A stretch of 64,000 nt of DNA from NCBI GenBank assembly GCA_031292515.1, contig JARLGZ010000104.1:62001-126000 (forward strand). Direction: 5' to 3'. The notes under the pieces are model-generated. The model did not search any database. It was not told the DNA's origin and saw only the letters and a list, made by a program, of their open reading frames with translations. Source of the stretch: Puia sp. (lineage in GTDB: Bacteria > Bacteroidota > Bacteroidia > Chitinophagales > Chitinophagaceae). A program made the position numbers and the translations under genes. Shown piece after piece: positions 1 to 8,034 of the stretch (positions are counted from its first letter, which is position 1; each line of letters begins with the position of its first letter).

Positions 1-1
1 T

Positions 2-3000
2 CATAGCGCGACCAGTATGACTGTGATCTACCTCTCCGATCCTTTCGCCTTTATCCCACTCAGGATGACGACAGGGCCCCTTTCGCCCGAAGCCCTGAAC
101 GGTTCTGTGATCCATATACAAGGTCTGTTGCTGGCCAACCGGATCTTATGGACGGCTATCGGTGCACTCATCCTGCTGGGAACCTATCTGCGATTCAGCT
201 TCGAGCGCTTTTTCAGCGGATCGGCCGGACAAAAAAAAGAACCCGTCCAAAACGACCGGCTCCCCGGAAAGATGCAAAATGGCTTACAATCGGCACTGCA
301 GATCCGGTTCACGGGAGACTATATCCGTAAGATCCTCTATAACCTGACCCGGATCGAGATTATCAATATTGTTCGTGACAACTACTTCTGGATCATCCTG
401 ACCGGAGGACTGGGTTTTCTCGGTTTCCTGTTCTGGGTCTCTTTTACGCCCTACGGGGTGCCCGATTTTCCCCGGGCAGCCTTCTTCATGGACGTCTATA
501 GAGACAATTTCGGGTTCTTTCTTTTTTTCATCATCACCTTCTATACCGGTGAGACCGTCCACCGGGAACGAATCACGCGTTATGCTTTTATCAACGATTC
601 GCTGCCGCCGCCCAACTGGGTGCTGGGAAGCGCAAAAGTCCTCAGCCTGCTTGCCCTCGCCTTATTCCTGGCAATCGTGCCCGTTTTGCTGGGCGTCATC
701 GTACAGATCCTCAAAGGATATCACTCATTCAATTTCCCCGTTTACTTTACCAGCCTTTTTGTGGTGAATATACCCACCCTGATCGAAATGGTCCTGTTCT
801 CTTATGTTATCCAGATGATCGTCAGCAATAAGTTCGCGGGCTATGGCATCGGGATCGGGATCTATGTGCTGATGGCCATGGTCAACAACCTGGGCTACTT
901 CACCTACCTTTTATTGTTGTACGGGAATACCCCCAGTGTCCTCATATTCGACATGGACCGGGCCGGTCATATGCTGAAACCTTTGCTATGGTTTCATGGT
1001 TATTGGCTGCTGGCGGGTTGCTGTCTGTTGGTTATTGCAGCCTTATTCTTCAACCGGGGAACGAACAACAGCTTTAAAGAGCGCCTGCGCCTGGTTAAGG
1101 AGAGGTGGCGGGGTGGCTTGCGGGTGGCCTCCTTGTTCCTGCTGGCTGGATTTCTGGTTGCCGGAGGCTATATCTATTACAATGTCAGCGTGCTCAACGT
1201 CTATCTCACAAGAAACGAGCATCGCCTCCGGGGAGCCATGGCTGAAAAGCAATTGAAACAGTACGAAAGACTGCCCTTTCCAACTGTCACGCGTCTCCGC
1301 CTCCGGGCCGACCTGTTCCCCGGGGAGCAAAAGGAGCTGGGGCAGGCCTGGATCACAATCAGGAACAATACGACAATTCCCATCGATACGCTGCTGATGG
1401 ACGGAGACAACCTGACGGACTATTCGCTGACTTACCAGGGCCAACACCTCTCTTACAGTTGCCCCCTGTTCTTTCCCCGCGGAAAATTCAATTTTCTGAG
1501 GCCGGCTGTCGACCCTTCCGAATACCGTTTATATATCCTGCCTGCCGCGTTGCTACCGGGCGACACCGCGCAGCTCGAAATCCGGTCCCTGGTCGAACAC
1601 CGGGGTTTTCAGAATAACTTTTACGCCGGCAACCTGTTACACAACGGCCTTGTCTACACCGGCGGTCTGCCCGGACTGGGCTATGATGACGATGAAGAGA
1701 TCGGCAATAACGATATCCGGAAGGAATATGGCCTGGCGCCAAAAGGCGAGCCACCGCTCATTGCCCATGATGACCCCCGCGAGAGCCGTCGCCTGGACGC
1801 CAGCCCCACCAGCGGCCTGACACAGCTCGACATCACCGTCAGCACCTCGGGAGATCAGTGGGCGATCGGCCCCGGCAAACTGGATAAGGAGTGGCAGGAA
1901 GGAGACCGCCATTATTTTCATTATGCGCAACAGGGACCCGGTATGTATCCCCCGTTTGCCATTCTCTCGGCCAGGTACGCACGAAAAAAAATCCTGGTAC
2001 CCATCGAAGGATCCGATCCTGTCCGCCTCAGTCTCTATTATCATCCGGCCCATACCGCCAACCTGGACCGGTTCCTGGCAGTCAATAAAGACGGTCTGCA
2101 ATATATGAGCGCTCACTATGGCCCCTATACCGCAGGCGATTTCAGCCTGGTCGAGAGTTCGGTCTATGGTCCCCGCACCGGTCACTTTGCCGGCATCACC
2201 ACCTTTTCCGAAACCTATGGCTGGAATGCCGATTTCTCCGACACCTCCCGGTTCGATTATCTCTATCTCGAAGGCGCCGAGATGCTGGCAGGTCAATGGT
2301 GGGGTCAGCAGGTAGCACCCAATCATACTGCCGGCGCCGTCGTCATCGCAACCGGAATTCCAAAATATCTTGGCATTGTCCTCATGGAAAGAAAATACGG
2401 CCTGCAAAAATTGTGGGATTTCCGCCGCCAGGAAATGCAGGGATATCTTTGGGGCCGGCGCCGCTCCGACCAGGAACACACCCTTTTATATGCTGTCGAC
2501 TGGAACGATTATAACCAAAAAGCAAGCATCGTGCTCTATGGTTTGCGGGATCTGATCGGAGAAGACAGCGTGAATGCAGGCCTCCGCGAATTTCACGACC
2601 GGTTCGCCTTCCGGACGGGGACTCAGTCTTATGCCGGGAGTGAGGATCTTTATAAGGCTTTGCAAAACCATACCCCCGACTCCTGCCTGTATTACCTGAC
2701 CGATACCTGGGAAAAAATTTGCCTCTACGACAACAAAGTCCTGGATGCCAAAGCCGTTCCCGCGGGCAGCGAAGGCCGACCCGGTGATTACAAGGTGACC
2801 CTGAAAGTCTTCGTTCAAAAGGTCTATATAGACAGCACAAAAAAAGAGCGTCCGGCGACGGGAGTGAATGATCTTATCAGCATCGGCGTATATGCGACGG
2901 ACCAAAAAGAACTATACCTGCAAAAACACCGGTTTACAGCAGGCGAACATACGATCGAACTGATCGTGCATGGGAAACCCGCCTCTGCAGGCATCGATCC

Positions 3001-3052
3001 GAAGGGCGTATTGATCGACCGGAACCTGGAGGATAACCGGAAAACATTATAG
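2..3052 (+). CDS. ABC-2 permease fused to M1-aminopeptidase-like domain (5' end outside window)
   Basis: The frame is open from the window edge, so the N-terminus is missing; residue numbers count from the ATG at 17. About eight hydrophobic segments lie at 42-58, 122-143, 164-178, 205-232, 241-271, 274-301, 323-345 and 370-388. From about residue 400 onward the protein resembles the soluble M1 metallopeptidase half of the Bacteroidota permease/M1 fusion proteins. The site that normally reads HExxHQWWG is here EMLAGQWWG (755-763). The stretch that should supply the third zinc ligand reads VIATGIP (776-782). All three ligands and the catalytic Glu are therefore absent while the flanking QWWG is kept. 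An ABC ATPase partner would be expected upstream but is not visible. Family assignment is firm; I infer that the M1 part is a non-catalytic, perhaps substrate-binding, domain. Confidence 0.85.
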   Translation, partial: HSATSMTVIYLSDPFAFIPLRMTTGPLSPEALNGSVIHIQGLLLANRILWTAIGALILLGTYLRFSFERFFSGSAGQKKEPVQNDRLPGKMQNGLQSALQIRFTGDYIRKILYNLTRIEIINIVRDNYFWIILTGGLGFLGFLFWVSFTPYGVPDFPRAAFFMDVYRDNFGFFLFFIITFYTGETVHRERITRYAFINDSLPPPNWVLGSAKVLSLLALALFLAIVPVLLGVIVQILKGYHSFNFPVYFTSLFVVNIPTLIEMVLFSYVIQMIVSNKFAGYGIGIGIYVLMAMVNNLGYFTYLLLLYGNTPSVLIFDMDRAGHMLKPLLWFHGYWLLAGCCLLVIAALFFNRGTNNSFKERLRLVKERWRGGLRVASLFLLAGFLVAGGYIYYNVSVLNVYLTRNEHRLRGAMAEKQLKQYERLPFPTVTRLRLRADLFPGEQKELGQAWITIRNNTTIPIDTLLMDGDNLTDYSLTYQGQHLSYSCPLFFPRGKFNFLRPAVDPSEYRLYILPAALLPGDTAQLEIRSLVEHRGFQNNFYAGNLLHNGLVYTGGLPGLGYDDDEEIGNNDIRKEYGLAPKGEPPLIAHDDPRESRRLDASPTSGLTQLDITVSTSGDQWAIGPGKLDKEWQEGDRHYFHYAQQGPGMYPPFAILSARYARKKILVPIEGSDPVRLSLYYHPAHTANLDRFLAVNKDGLQYMSAHYGPYTAGDFSLVESSVYGPRTGHFAGITTFSETYGWNADFSDTSRFDYLYLEGAEMLAGQWWGQQVAPNHTAGAVVIATGIPKYLGIVLMERKYGLQKLWDFRRQEMQGYLWGRRRSDQEHTLLYAVDWNDYNQKASIVLYGLRDLIGEDSVNAGLREFHDRFAFRTGTQSYAGSEDLYKALQNHTPDSCLYYLTDTWEKICLYDNKVLDAKAVPAGSEGRPGDYKVTLKVFVQKVYIDSTKKERPATGVNDLISIGVYATDQKELYLQKHRFTAGEHTIELIVHGKPASAGIDPKGVLIDRNLEDNRKTL

Positions 3053-3086
3053 CAAGGATCATCGGTCTGAGGTGCCTGCGCCTCTC

Positions 3087-3896
3087 CTACAACCGGATGA
3101 CCGGGCACCTCAGGATATCGGACGAGATAAACTTGTAGACCAGGCCGACCGACAGCGTATAATAGCGGTCATTCTTGTTCGGGTTTGCCACCTGGCTGAA
3201 GCCGTCGAGGTAATCGGTGAAAGTAAACCGGTAGGCAGCCTCGGCTGTAACCGAAAGGGCCGGCGTAATACCATATCGTATGCCGGCCCCTATCGGTATC
3301 ACAGGAATGGCTCCCGGCAGGGCATGTCTTTCATCCGCTGCCAACCCATTTATAACCGTCGAATCCCCCTCGAAGGCGTGGGCGTTGAATTTACTCGCGT
3401 CCCTTTTTATATGCAGGAAAGTGTAGCCGACGCCTCCGAACAAATAAGGCGATAAACGTGGTCTCGCGGGGTCATAGTTGTCCCCCATGATGTTCCAGAC
3501 CACCATCTCGGATATCTCAAACACAGGTGTACTAAACGACAGGCCCCGCTGCAGCCTCCAGGAGGGTACCGGATATTTTGTATCATCGCCGCTCAGGCGT
3601 CCGAACGCAAGGTTGGTCCGCAGCGCCAGGGCCCTGGTAAGGAACCGGTCCCCGTAGATGCCCAGCCCGTATCCCGGTGTCCTCGTCGAACCCGCCGCGG
3701 ACGGCGCCAGATCTCCCTGGTAAATGAACTGGCTTGCCTGAATTCCCAGCTCCCAACGCGACAAAAGCACGGGGGACTGTGCCCGGGACCGGGTATCCCA
3801 AAAAAATAATATAATCAGAAAAAGAGAAGCTGAGCGCCCATAAACGCTTGTACGTACCCGGGGTAAGGCTGTTGTCCCCAGCTGTGTTTTTCCCAT
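3087..3896 (-). CDS. Outer-membrane beta-barrel protein, DUF6089-like
   Basis: The product is 269 residues. An N-terminal hydrophobic stretch (about 24-33, SLFLIILFFW) followed by RAQS fits a signal peptide cut near residue 40. The mature part has alternating hydrophobic and aromatic strands with recurring Gly-rich turns (YGLGIYGDR, PYLFGGVGYTF, PIGAGIRYGI, LSVGLVYKF). It ends in a strand typical of a small outer-membrane barrel. The RGLSFSTPVFEISEMVVWN segment resembles the DUF6089 family of Bacteroidota, which are usually 220-280 residues. It converges on the upstream ABC fusion gene with a 34-bp gap. Role unknown, probably structural or adhesive in the outer membrane. Confidence 0.7.
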   Translation of the reverse strand: MGKTQLGTTALPRVRTSVYGRSASLFLIILFFWDTRSRAQSPVLLSRWELGIQASQFIYQGDLAPSAAGSTRTPGYGLGIYGDRFLTRALALRTNLAFGRLSGDDTKYPVPSWRLQRGLSFSTPVFEISEMVVWNIMGDNYDPARPRLSPYLFGGVGYTFLHIKRDASKFNAHAFEGDSTVINGLAADERHALPGAIPVIPIGAGIRYGITPALSVTAEAAYRFTFTDYLDGFSQVANPNKNDRYYTLSVGLVYKFISSDILRCPVIRL

Positions 3897-4267
3897 GAAG
3901 AAAGCTTTTGAAATGATGAAATAGGAACCCGGTAAAAGAGCAGGGCCCTTTGCCCGTCCTTAAGTGTTCCTGAAACTGTCGTGTAGAGTTCTATTTCATC
4001 GGTTTCGACGCCTGGGATTAGGGTGATTAGCTGTACTTCCCCATCTAATAGCATGCCATATATTGTGATCAGCCGCATCGTTTGCAGGGGGTTCTTTCTA
4101 CTATACGGATGGAATGGTCTTATCGACCGGGCGAACCGGCTGTTCAAAATAAGCTTTAAGAAATCCTTAACACGTCTGGCTAAGATGTCTCCTCCCGCGG
4201 CCTCCCCTCCCGCAATCGATAACAAAAGAAATATTTGGTAAACTAATTTTAAAAGTCGTAGCTTTGC
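3897..4267. other. Intergenic region between divergent genes, no supported gene
   Basis: This 371-bp stretch separates the barrel protein gene from the TetR repressor gene. Small open frames occur on both strands, but none has family resemblance or a convincing start. The repressor's operator-like palindrome begins immediately to the right at 4268. I see no terminator or RNA gene here. Confidence 0.5.
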
Positions 4268-4296
4268 TAACGGTGTTACAAAATATAACATCGGTA
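4268..4296. promoter_or_regulatory. Operator-like imperfect palindrome upstream of tetR
   Basis: This is a 29-bp imperfect inverted repeat whose left arm is TAACGGTGTTA and right arm is TAACATCGGTA, ending 22 bp before the TetR start codon. A 29-bp site at 4965-4993, in front of the nitroreductase gene, matches it at 24 of 29 positions. Position and symmetry fit autoregulation by the TetR protein encoded just downstream. Confidence 0.65.
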
Positions 4297-4318
4297 TAAA
4301 AGAAGGACAAAAATCAAA

Positions 4319-4936
4319 ATGAGCATCACAGACAGAAGACAAAGGCAAAAAGAGGAAGTCCGGACATTGATCCTGGACGCCGCCTGGGAGATGGTCGTCA
4401 CCGAAGGGTGGCCGTCCTTTTCCATCCGCAAGATTGCCGATGCGATCGAATACAGTGTGCCCGTTATCTATAGCCATTTCGAAAACAAAGACGCTATCTT
4501 ACTGGAATTCAATAGAAAAGGATTCAGACTATTGGCTGAGCGCATGGAAAAAGCTAAAAGCGGCAAAGAGTATCCGGCTGCACAGATCGACGCCATGGCC
4601 CATGCTTACTGGGACTTTGCCTTTACGAACTATCAATATTACCAGCTTATGTTTGGCCTGGGTATCCCGACCTGCGAGACGGCCCGGAAGATCCCCGAAA
4701 TGAATGGCTTTAAGGACGCCGTTTGTGCCAGTATCGAGGCTTTAACCCCGGCAGGCAGAAAAGCCTCCGTGGATCCCTTCCTGAAATACCAGTCCTTCTG
4801 GTCTATGCTGCATGGACTGGTCTCGATCAATATGGTGGGGAATATCGTGGAAAAACAAGCCTCGGAACATGGGGGTCTGGCCGAAATGGTCCTGAATGAT
4901 GTAATAGGAAGCTTTATCAAGGGAATCGTCAGCTAG
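4319..4936 (+). CDS. TetR/AcrR family transcriptional repressor (WHG-type C-terminus)
   Basis: The product is 205 residues, the usual TetR size. Residues about 12-58 form the TetR N-terminal helix-turn-helix domain, with FSIRKIADAIEYSVPVIYSHFENKDAIL as the recognition-helix region. The C-terminal ligand-binding part contains FWSMLHGLVSINM, the signature of the WHG subgroup. It precedes a nitroreductase and two yceI genes in the same direction. A palindrome just before its own start recurs before the nitroreductase gene, so it probably represses itself and that operon. The effector is unknown; quinones or other electrophiles would fit the target genes, but this is inference. Confidence 0.88.
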   Translation: MSITDRRQRQKEEVRTLILDAAWEMVVTEGWPSFSIRKIADAIEYSVPVIYSHFENKDAILLEFNRKGFRLLAERMEKAKSGKEYPAAQIDAMAHAYWDFAFTNYQYYQLMFGLGIPTCETARKIPEMNGFKDAVCASIEALTPAGRKASVDPFLKYQSFWSMLHGLVSINMVGNIVEKQASEHGGLAEMVLNDVIGSFIKGIVS

Positions 4937-4950
4937 GGAAAATCCTTTTT

Positions 4951-4993
4951 TTTGCCCAAAATACTAACAGTGTTATAATATATAATAACGGTA
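4951..4993 (+). promoter_or_regulatory. Promoter with overlapping TetR operator, upstream of the nitroreductase gene
   Basis: The 29-bp operator-like site is 4965-4993, starting TAACAGTGTTA and ending ATAACGGTA. It is 24/29 identical to the site at 4268-4296. A TTTG box lies at 4951-4954, and 19 bp later the AT-rich TATAATAT (4974-4981) sits where a -7 element would fall, inside the operator. Repressor binding would therefore occlude the promoter. The operator similarity is directly visible; the promoter assignment is weaker. Confidence 0.55.
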
Positions 4994-5046
4994 GAAATAA
5001 TAAGGGTAGTATTATTTAAATATTAATAAAACGAAAATATACAAAT

Positions 5047-5679
5047 ATGAGCTTTTTAGACTCTCTGCACTGGCGCTACGCCACCAAAAGAATGAACGGG
5101 AAGCAGGTCCCATCCGAAAAAGTAGAAACGATCCTCGAAGCCGCGAGACTGGCGCCGACATCCAGCGGATTACAGCCTTTTAAAATTCTCGTGATCACCG
5201 ACAAGGAACTGCTCGCGAAAATTCAACCCATCGCATTCAACCAACCCCAGATAACAGAAGCATCCCATCTCCTGGTGTTTGCCGCCGCCGATGATATCAC
5301 GAGCGAGAGCATCGACGAAGTATTCGACCAGGTGACCCGGGAACGCGGTATTCCGTCCGATAGCCTCAAGGATTATACCGACCGGATCAAGGGAGTTTTC
5401 GCGTCCCGTACGCGTGAGGAGCGCTTCCAGATGGCCGCACGCCAGGCATATATCGCCTTCGGAATCGCCATCGCGGCCGCCGCTACCGAAAAAGTAGACG
5501 CCACACCCATGGAAGGATTTAACAACGCCGAACTCGACAAACTCCTCGGATTAAAAGAGAAGGGGCTTCGCAGCGTCACGCTCCTTCCGCTGGGCTACCG
5601 GGATACCGAGAACGACTGGCTGGCCAACCTCAAAAAAGTGCGTAAGCCGAAAGAAGACCTGGTCATAGAATTCAACTGA
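5047..5679 (+). CDS. NAD(P)H-dependent oxidoreductase, nitroreductase family (NfsB-like)
   Basis: The product is 210 residues with the nitroreductase fold. It has the N-terminal FMN-binding RYATKRM (10-16) and APTSSGLQPF, and further FMN contacts near the C-terminus in the LRSVTLLPLGYRD region. Members are homodimeric cytoplasmic flavoproteins that reduce nitro compounds, quinones or dihydropteridines with NAD(P)H. It is the first gene of a likely operon with two yceI genes and a membrane protein, under the operator at 4965-4993. The last codons and stop are duplicated in tandem just downstream. The substrate cannot be read from the sequence. Confidence 0.87.
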   Translation: MSFLDSLHWRYATKRMNGKQVPSEKVETILEAARLAPTSSGLQPFKILVITDKELLAKIQPIAFNQPQITEASHLLVFAAADDITSESIDEVFDQVTRERGIPSDSLKDYTDRIKGVFASRTREERFQMAARQAYIAFGIAIAAAATEKVDATPMEGFNNAELDKLLGLKEKGLRSVTLLPLGYRDTENDWLANLKKVRKPKEDLVIEFN

Positions 5680-5695
5680 CATAGAATTCAACTGA
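5664..5695 (+). repeat. 16-bp perfect tandem duplication spanning the nitroreductase stop codon
   Basis: The unit CATAGAATTCAACTGA occupies 5664-5679 and is repeated exactly at 5680-5695. The first copy ends with the TGA stop codon of the nitroreductase gene, so the second copy is wholly untranslated. It fits a slipped-strand duplication of the gene's 3' end. Confidence 0.95.
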
Positions 5696-5785
5696 CAGGC
5701 GGACGCACAATAACGCGGCAAAATAAAATAATAAGCACACACATCACAGCAAATAATCACAAACAATCAATCGAAAAAAACACAA

Positions 5786-6358
5786 ATGAAAAAGATCAGC
5801 ATTCTCGCAGCAGCCCTGGTTCTCTCCCTGAGTTCCGTATTCGCACAGACCTGGAACTGGGACAAAGCCCATTCACAATTGAATTTCGGCATCACCCATC
5901 TCTCGATATCGGAAATCGACGGAACCTTTAGCACGGTCACGGCTACGCTGACTTCCTCCAGGGAGGACCTCTCCGACGCCGTCATCGAATTGACAGCGGA
6001 TGTAAACAGTCTGAATACAGGCAACGAACAGCGTAACGCACACCTGAAAAGCCCGGACTTTTTTGACGCCGCCAAATATGGTTCTCTGGTTTTCAAGAGC
6101 ACGTCTTTCAAAAAAATAAGCGGTAAAAACTACCAGCTGACCGGTGACCTGACCTTTCATGGCGTGACGAAATCTGTCGTGCTGGATGTCGTCTTTAACG
6201 GCACGGTCGTCAACCCCCAGAGCAAGAAGACCGTAGGCGGTTTCAAAGTGACCGGCACCATCAAACGTTCGGATTTCGGTCTGGGCGGACAGTTCCCTGC
6301 CGCCATGTTGAGCGACGAAGTAAAACTGAACGCGAACGCAGAATTTGTAAAAGACTAA
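5786..6358 (+). CDS. YceI family periplasmic protein (first of two)
   Basis: The product is 190 residues with a clear signal peptide (MKKISILAAALVLSLSSVFAQ). The mature part is a YceI lipocalin-like barrel: WNWDKAHSQLNFGITHL near the start, then the ELTADVNSLNTGNEQRNAHLKSPDFFDAAKYGSLVFKST core, then GDLTFHGVTKSV. YceI proteins bind polyisoprenoid or other long-chain lipids in the periplasm. It lies 106 bp after the nitroreductase stop and 10 bp before a second yceI, in one likely operon controlled by the TetR protein. Pairing with a nitroreductase suggests a role with quinone or isoprenoid compounds, which is inference. Confidence 0.88.
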   Translation: MKKISILAAALVLSLSSVFAQTWNWDKAHSQLNFGITHLSISEIDGTFSTVTATLTSSREDLSDAVIELTADVNSLNTGNEQRNAHLKSPDFFDAAKYGSLVFKSTSFKKISGKNYQLTGDLTFHGVTKSVVLDVVFNGTVVNPQSKKTVGGFKVTGTIKRSDFGLGGQFPAAMLSDEVKLNANAEFVKD

Positions 6359-6368
6359 TAACCATTTT

Positions 6369-6908
6369 ATGAGATCGAAGATTACAGCGCCTCTTGTGGC
6401 TGCCCTCATCCTGCTGGCAGGGTCGGCTTTCACTTTTATCGCTGCGCAGAACTGGAATATCGCAGACGGTTATTCGGTGGGTTTTACCAGCGACGATGCC
6501 TCCGGAATATTCAAAGGCCTCAAGGGAACCGTCGCATTCGACGAACAGAATCCCGGCGCCTCGAAATTTGATGTCACGGTGGACGTAGCCTCCATCAACA
6601 CCGGAAACGGACTTCAGAACAAACATGCCAGGAGCGACGAATGGTTCGATGCGGCGAAATATCCGGTCATCCACTTTTCCTCCCGGCAGGTTGTCAAGGC
6701 GGGAAACGCATACGAGGTGACCGGCGACCTCGATATACACGGAGTCAAAAAACAGGTGGTCATCCCCTTTAACTTCCAGAAGGCAGCGGCCGGCGGCGTA
6801 TTCACCGGGAAATTCACCGTCAATCGCAATGATTATAATTTAGGCAAGCCCGGCGGAGATGTCGGAGAAGTCATCAAGATCGACCTGTCGGTGCCGGTGA
6901 GCAAATAA
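6369..6908 (+). CDS. YceI family periplasmic protein (second of two)
   Basis: The product is 179 residues with a signal peptide ending near residue 27 (ILLAGSAFTFIAAQ). The YceI core is present: YSVGFTSDDASGIFKGLKGTV, DVASINTGNGLQNKHARSDEWFD, and GDLDIHGVKKQVVIPFNF. It is a divergent paralogue of the yceI 10 bp upstream, sharing the xxNTGNxxxNxHxxxxxxFDAAKY pattern and the later D(I/F)HGV(K/T)K segment. The tight spacing implies co-translation or at least co-transcription. Probably a second periplasmic lipid carrier with a different ligand or partner. Confidence 0.86.
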   Translation: MRSKITAPLVAALILLAGSAFTFIAAQNWNIADGYSVGFTSDDASGIFKGLKGTVAFDEQNPGASKFDVTVDVASINTGNGLQNKHARSDEWFDAAKYPVIHFSSRQVVKAGNAYEVTGDLDIHGVKKQVVIPFNFQKAAAGGVFTGKFTVNRNDYNLGKPGGDVGEVIKIDLSVPVSK

Positions 6909-6935
6909 ACCCGCGGCAGATAACAAACAAAAGGA

Positions 6936-7343
6936 ATGACCATGTTAAAAAAATCACTGGCCCTCGGCATCGTTGCCGGGATACTCGCAGGCATCGCCTC
7001 GCTGATCTATTCGAAAGTATACCACTCCTCCAATGGCGCGGATTTTTCAAAAGTGGCCAGGACGACGGGGATCCTTGCGGGGAGCCTCTTTGGGACCCTG
7101 CTGGCAGGCCTCGGTTACTACGCCATCATCAGGGCGCTGAAAGGCAAGGGTGAGATCGTCTTTAACCTCCTTTTCGCCATCCTGAGTTTCGCAAGCATCG
7201 TAGGACCGATCGGCTTCAAATTGCCACTGGACATGGAAGCCCCGGAATTATTTCCGGGCCTGACGATACCGATGCACTTTTTCCCGCTCGTCGCCTGGCA
7301 TACCCTCAAACCGCTCTTTTTTAAAAAGACGGCAAAAGCATAG
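6936..7343 (+). CDS. Small four-helix membrane protein of unknown function
   Basis: The product is 135 residues and I do not recognise a characterised family. Four hydrophobic segments are visible at about residues 7-25, 42-65, 77-96 and 107-123. It starts 27 bp after the second yceI and is the last gene before a very strong terminator, so it belongs to the same transcription unit. An alternative start at 6942 (MLKKS) would drop two residues. The context suggests an inner-membrane component acting with the YceI proteins, but nothing in the sequence proves it. Confidence 0.7.
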   Translation: MTMLKKSLALGIVAGILAGIASLIYSKVYHSSNGADFSKVARTTGILAGSLFGTLLAGLGYYAIIRALKGKGEIVFNLLFAILSFASIVGPIGFKLPLDMEAPELFPGLTIPMHFFPLVAWHTLKPLFFKKTAKA

Positions 7344-7375
7344 ACCGTGACTGGTCGAACCATCCTGCCGGGTTG

Positions 7376-7413
7376 CCGGCCGTCAAAAGAGCTCTTTTGA
7401 CGGCCGGTTTTTT
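7376..7413 (+). terminator. Strong intrinsic terminator: 32-bp perfect palindrome plus T-run
   Basis: Positions 7376-7407 are a perfect 32-bp palindrome (arm CCGGCCGTCAAAAGAG) followed at once by TTTTTT. It sits 33 bp after the stop of the membrane-protein gene and closes the nitroreductase-yceI operon. Confidence 0.9.
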
Positions 7414-7647
7414 ATTTGTAAACTACCCCGGATCGCAGCCGCACGATATGGCACGGATTTTTCACCTTATCCCATGGTCAGAATCCGAAAAGGGAATCCG
7501 GCCTTCCTTTTTCTTTCCGGGGATCTTTTTTCAGAGACAACGGGGAAAACAAATCCGAAACCGGGTAAAATTTTCCTCCGGGGAATGCTATGGATTCAAT
7601 AAAGGATAAATACACCAAAATAATAATACCGGTCAAACGGATGCACG

Positions 7648-8034
7648 ATGAAGAAACGCGTTTTGATATTTGACGACGATTTTGACATTCTCCAGATATG
7701 CGCGATCGTATTAAAAAAAAGAGGATATGAGGTCTCGACCCAGAACAGCTCGGTGTCGGCCATCGAACAGATACGCTCCTTCCAGCCTGACGTCATACTA
7801 ATGGACAACTGGATTCCGGGTCCCGGTGGAATTGAGACTACGCGCCGGATCAAATCGGAAACGGATATTCAACATATCCCCGTGATCTTTTTCAGCGCCA
7901 ACAGCAATGTCAACCAACTGGCGGGCGAAGCCAGGGCTGACTATTTCCTTCAAAAACCTTTTGACATCATCGAACTCGAGCAGATCGTCAACAATGCCAT
8001 CACGCATGCCGTGGCGGCCAGAGGGAACGGATAA
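7648..8034 (+). CDS. Single-domain response regulator (CheY-like receiver)
   Basis: The product is 128 residues, a receiver domain only. The acidic pocket is D9-D10-D11, the phosphoacceptor is D53 in VILMDNWIPG, and the switch Ser and conserved Lys are in IFFSANSN and LQKPFD. With no output domain it probably acts by protein contact or as a phosphate sink. It converges on the cheB-like gene and the two coding regions overlap by 35 bp at their 3' ends. The neighbouring CheB, CheR and two kinases on the other strand are its likely partners. Confidence 0.88.
   Translation: MKKRVLIFDDDFDILQICAIVLKKRGYEVSTQNSSVSAIEQIRSFQPDVILMDNWIPGPGGIETTRRIKSETDIQHIPVIFFSANSNVNQLAGEARADYFLQKPFDIIELEQIVNNAITHAVAARGNG

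Noticed and set aside
1637-2479. 280-codon frame antisense to the ABC/M1 fusion
   Set aside because: Same reasoning: the plus strand has the membrane and M1-like features.
3067-3113. Inverted repeat CTGAGGTGCC / GGCACCTCAG between convergent genes
   Set aside because: The stem is good but the loop is 27 nt and no T-run follows on either strand, so it was not called a terminator.
3815-4477. 220-codon minus-strand frame across the region between the barrel gene and tetR
   Set aside because: It overlaps the 5' end of tetR antisense and the start of the barrel gene, and has no family resemblance. Small plus-strand frames there were dropped too.
7373-7609. 78-codon plus-strand frame after the yceI operon
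   Set aside because: It starts inside the strong terminator hairpin and has no recognisable sequence. The spacer 7414-7647 otherwise shows nothing.
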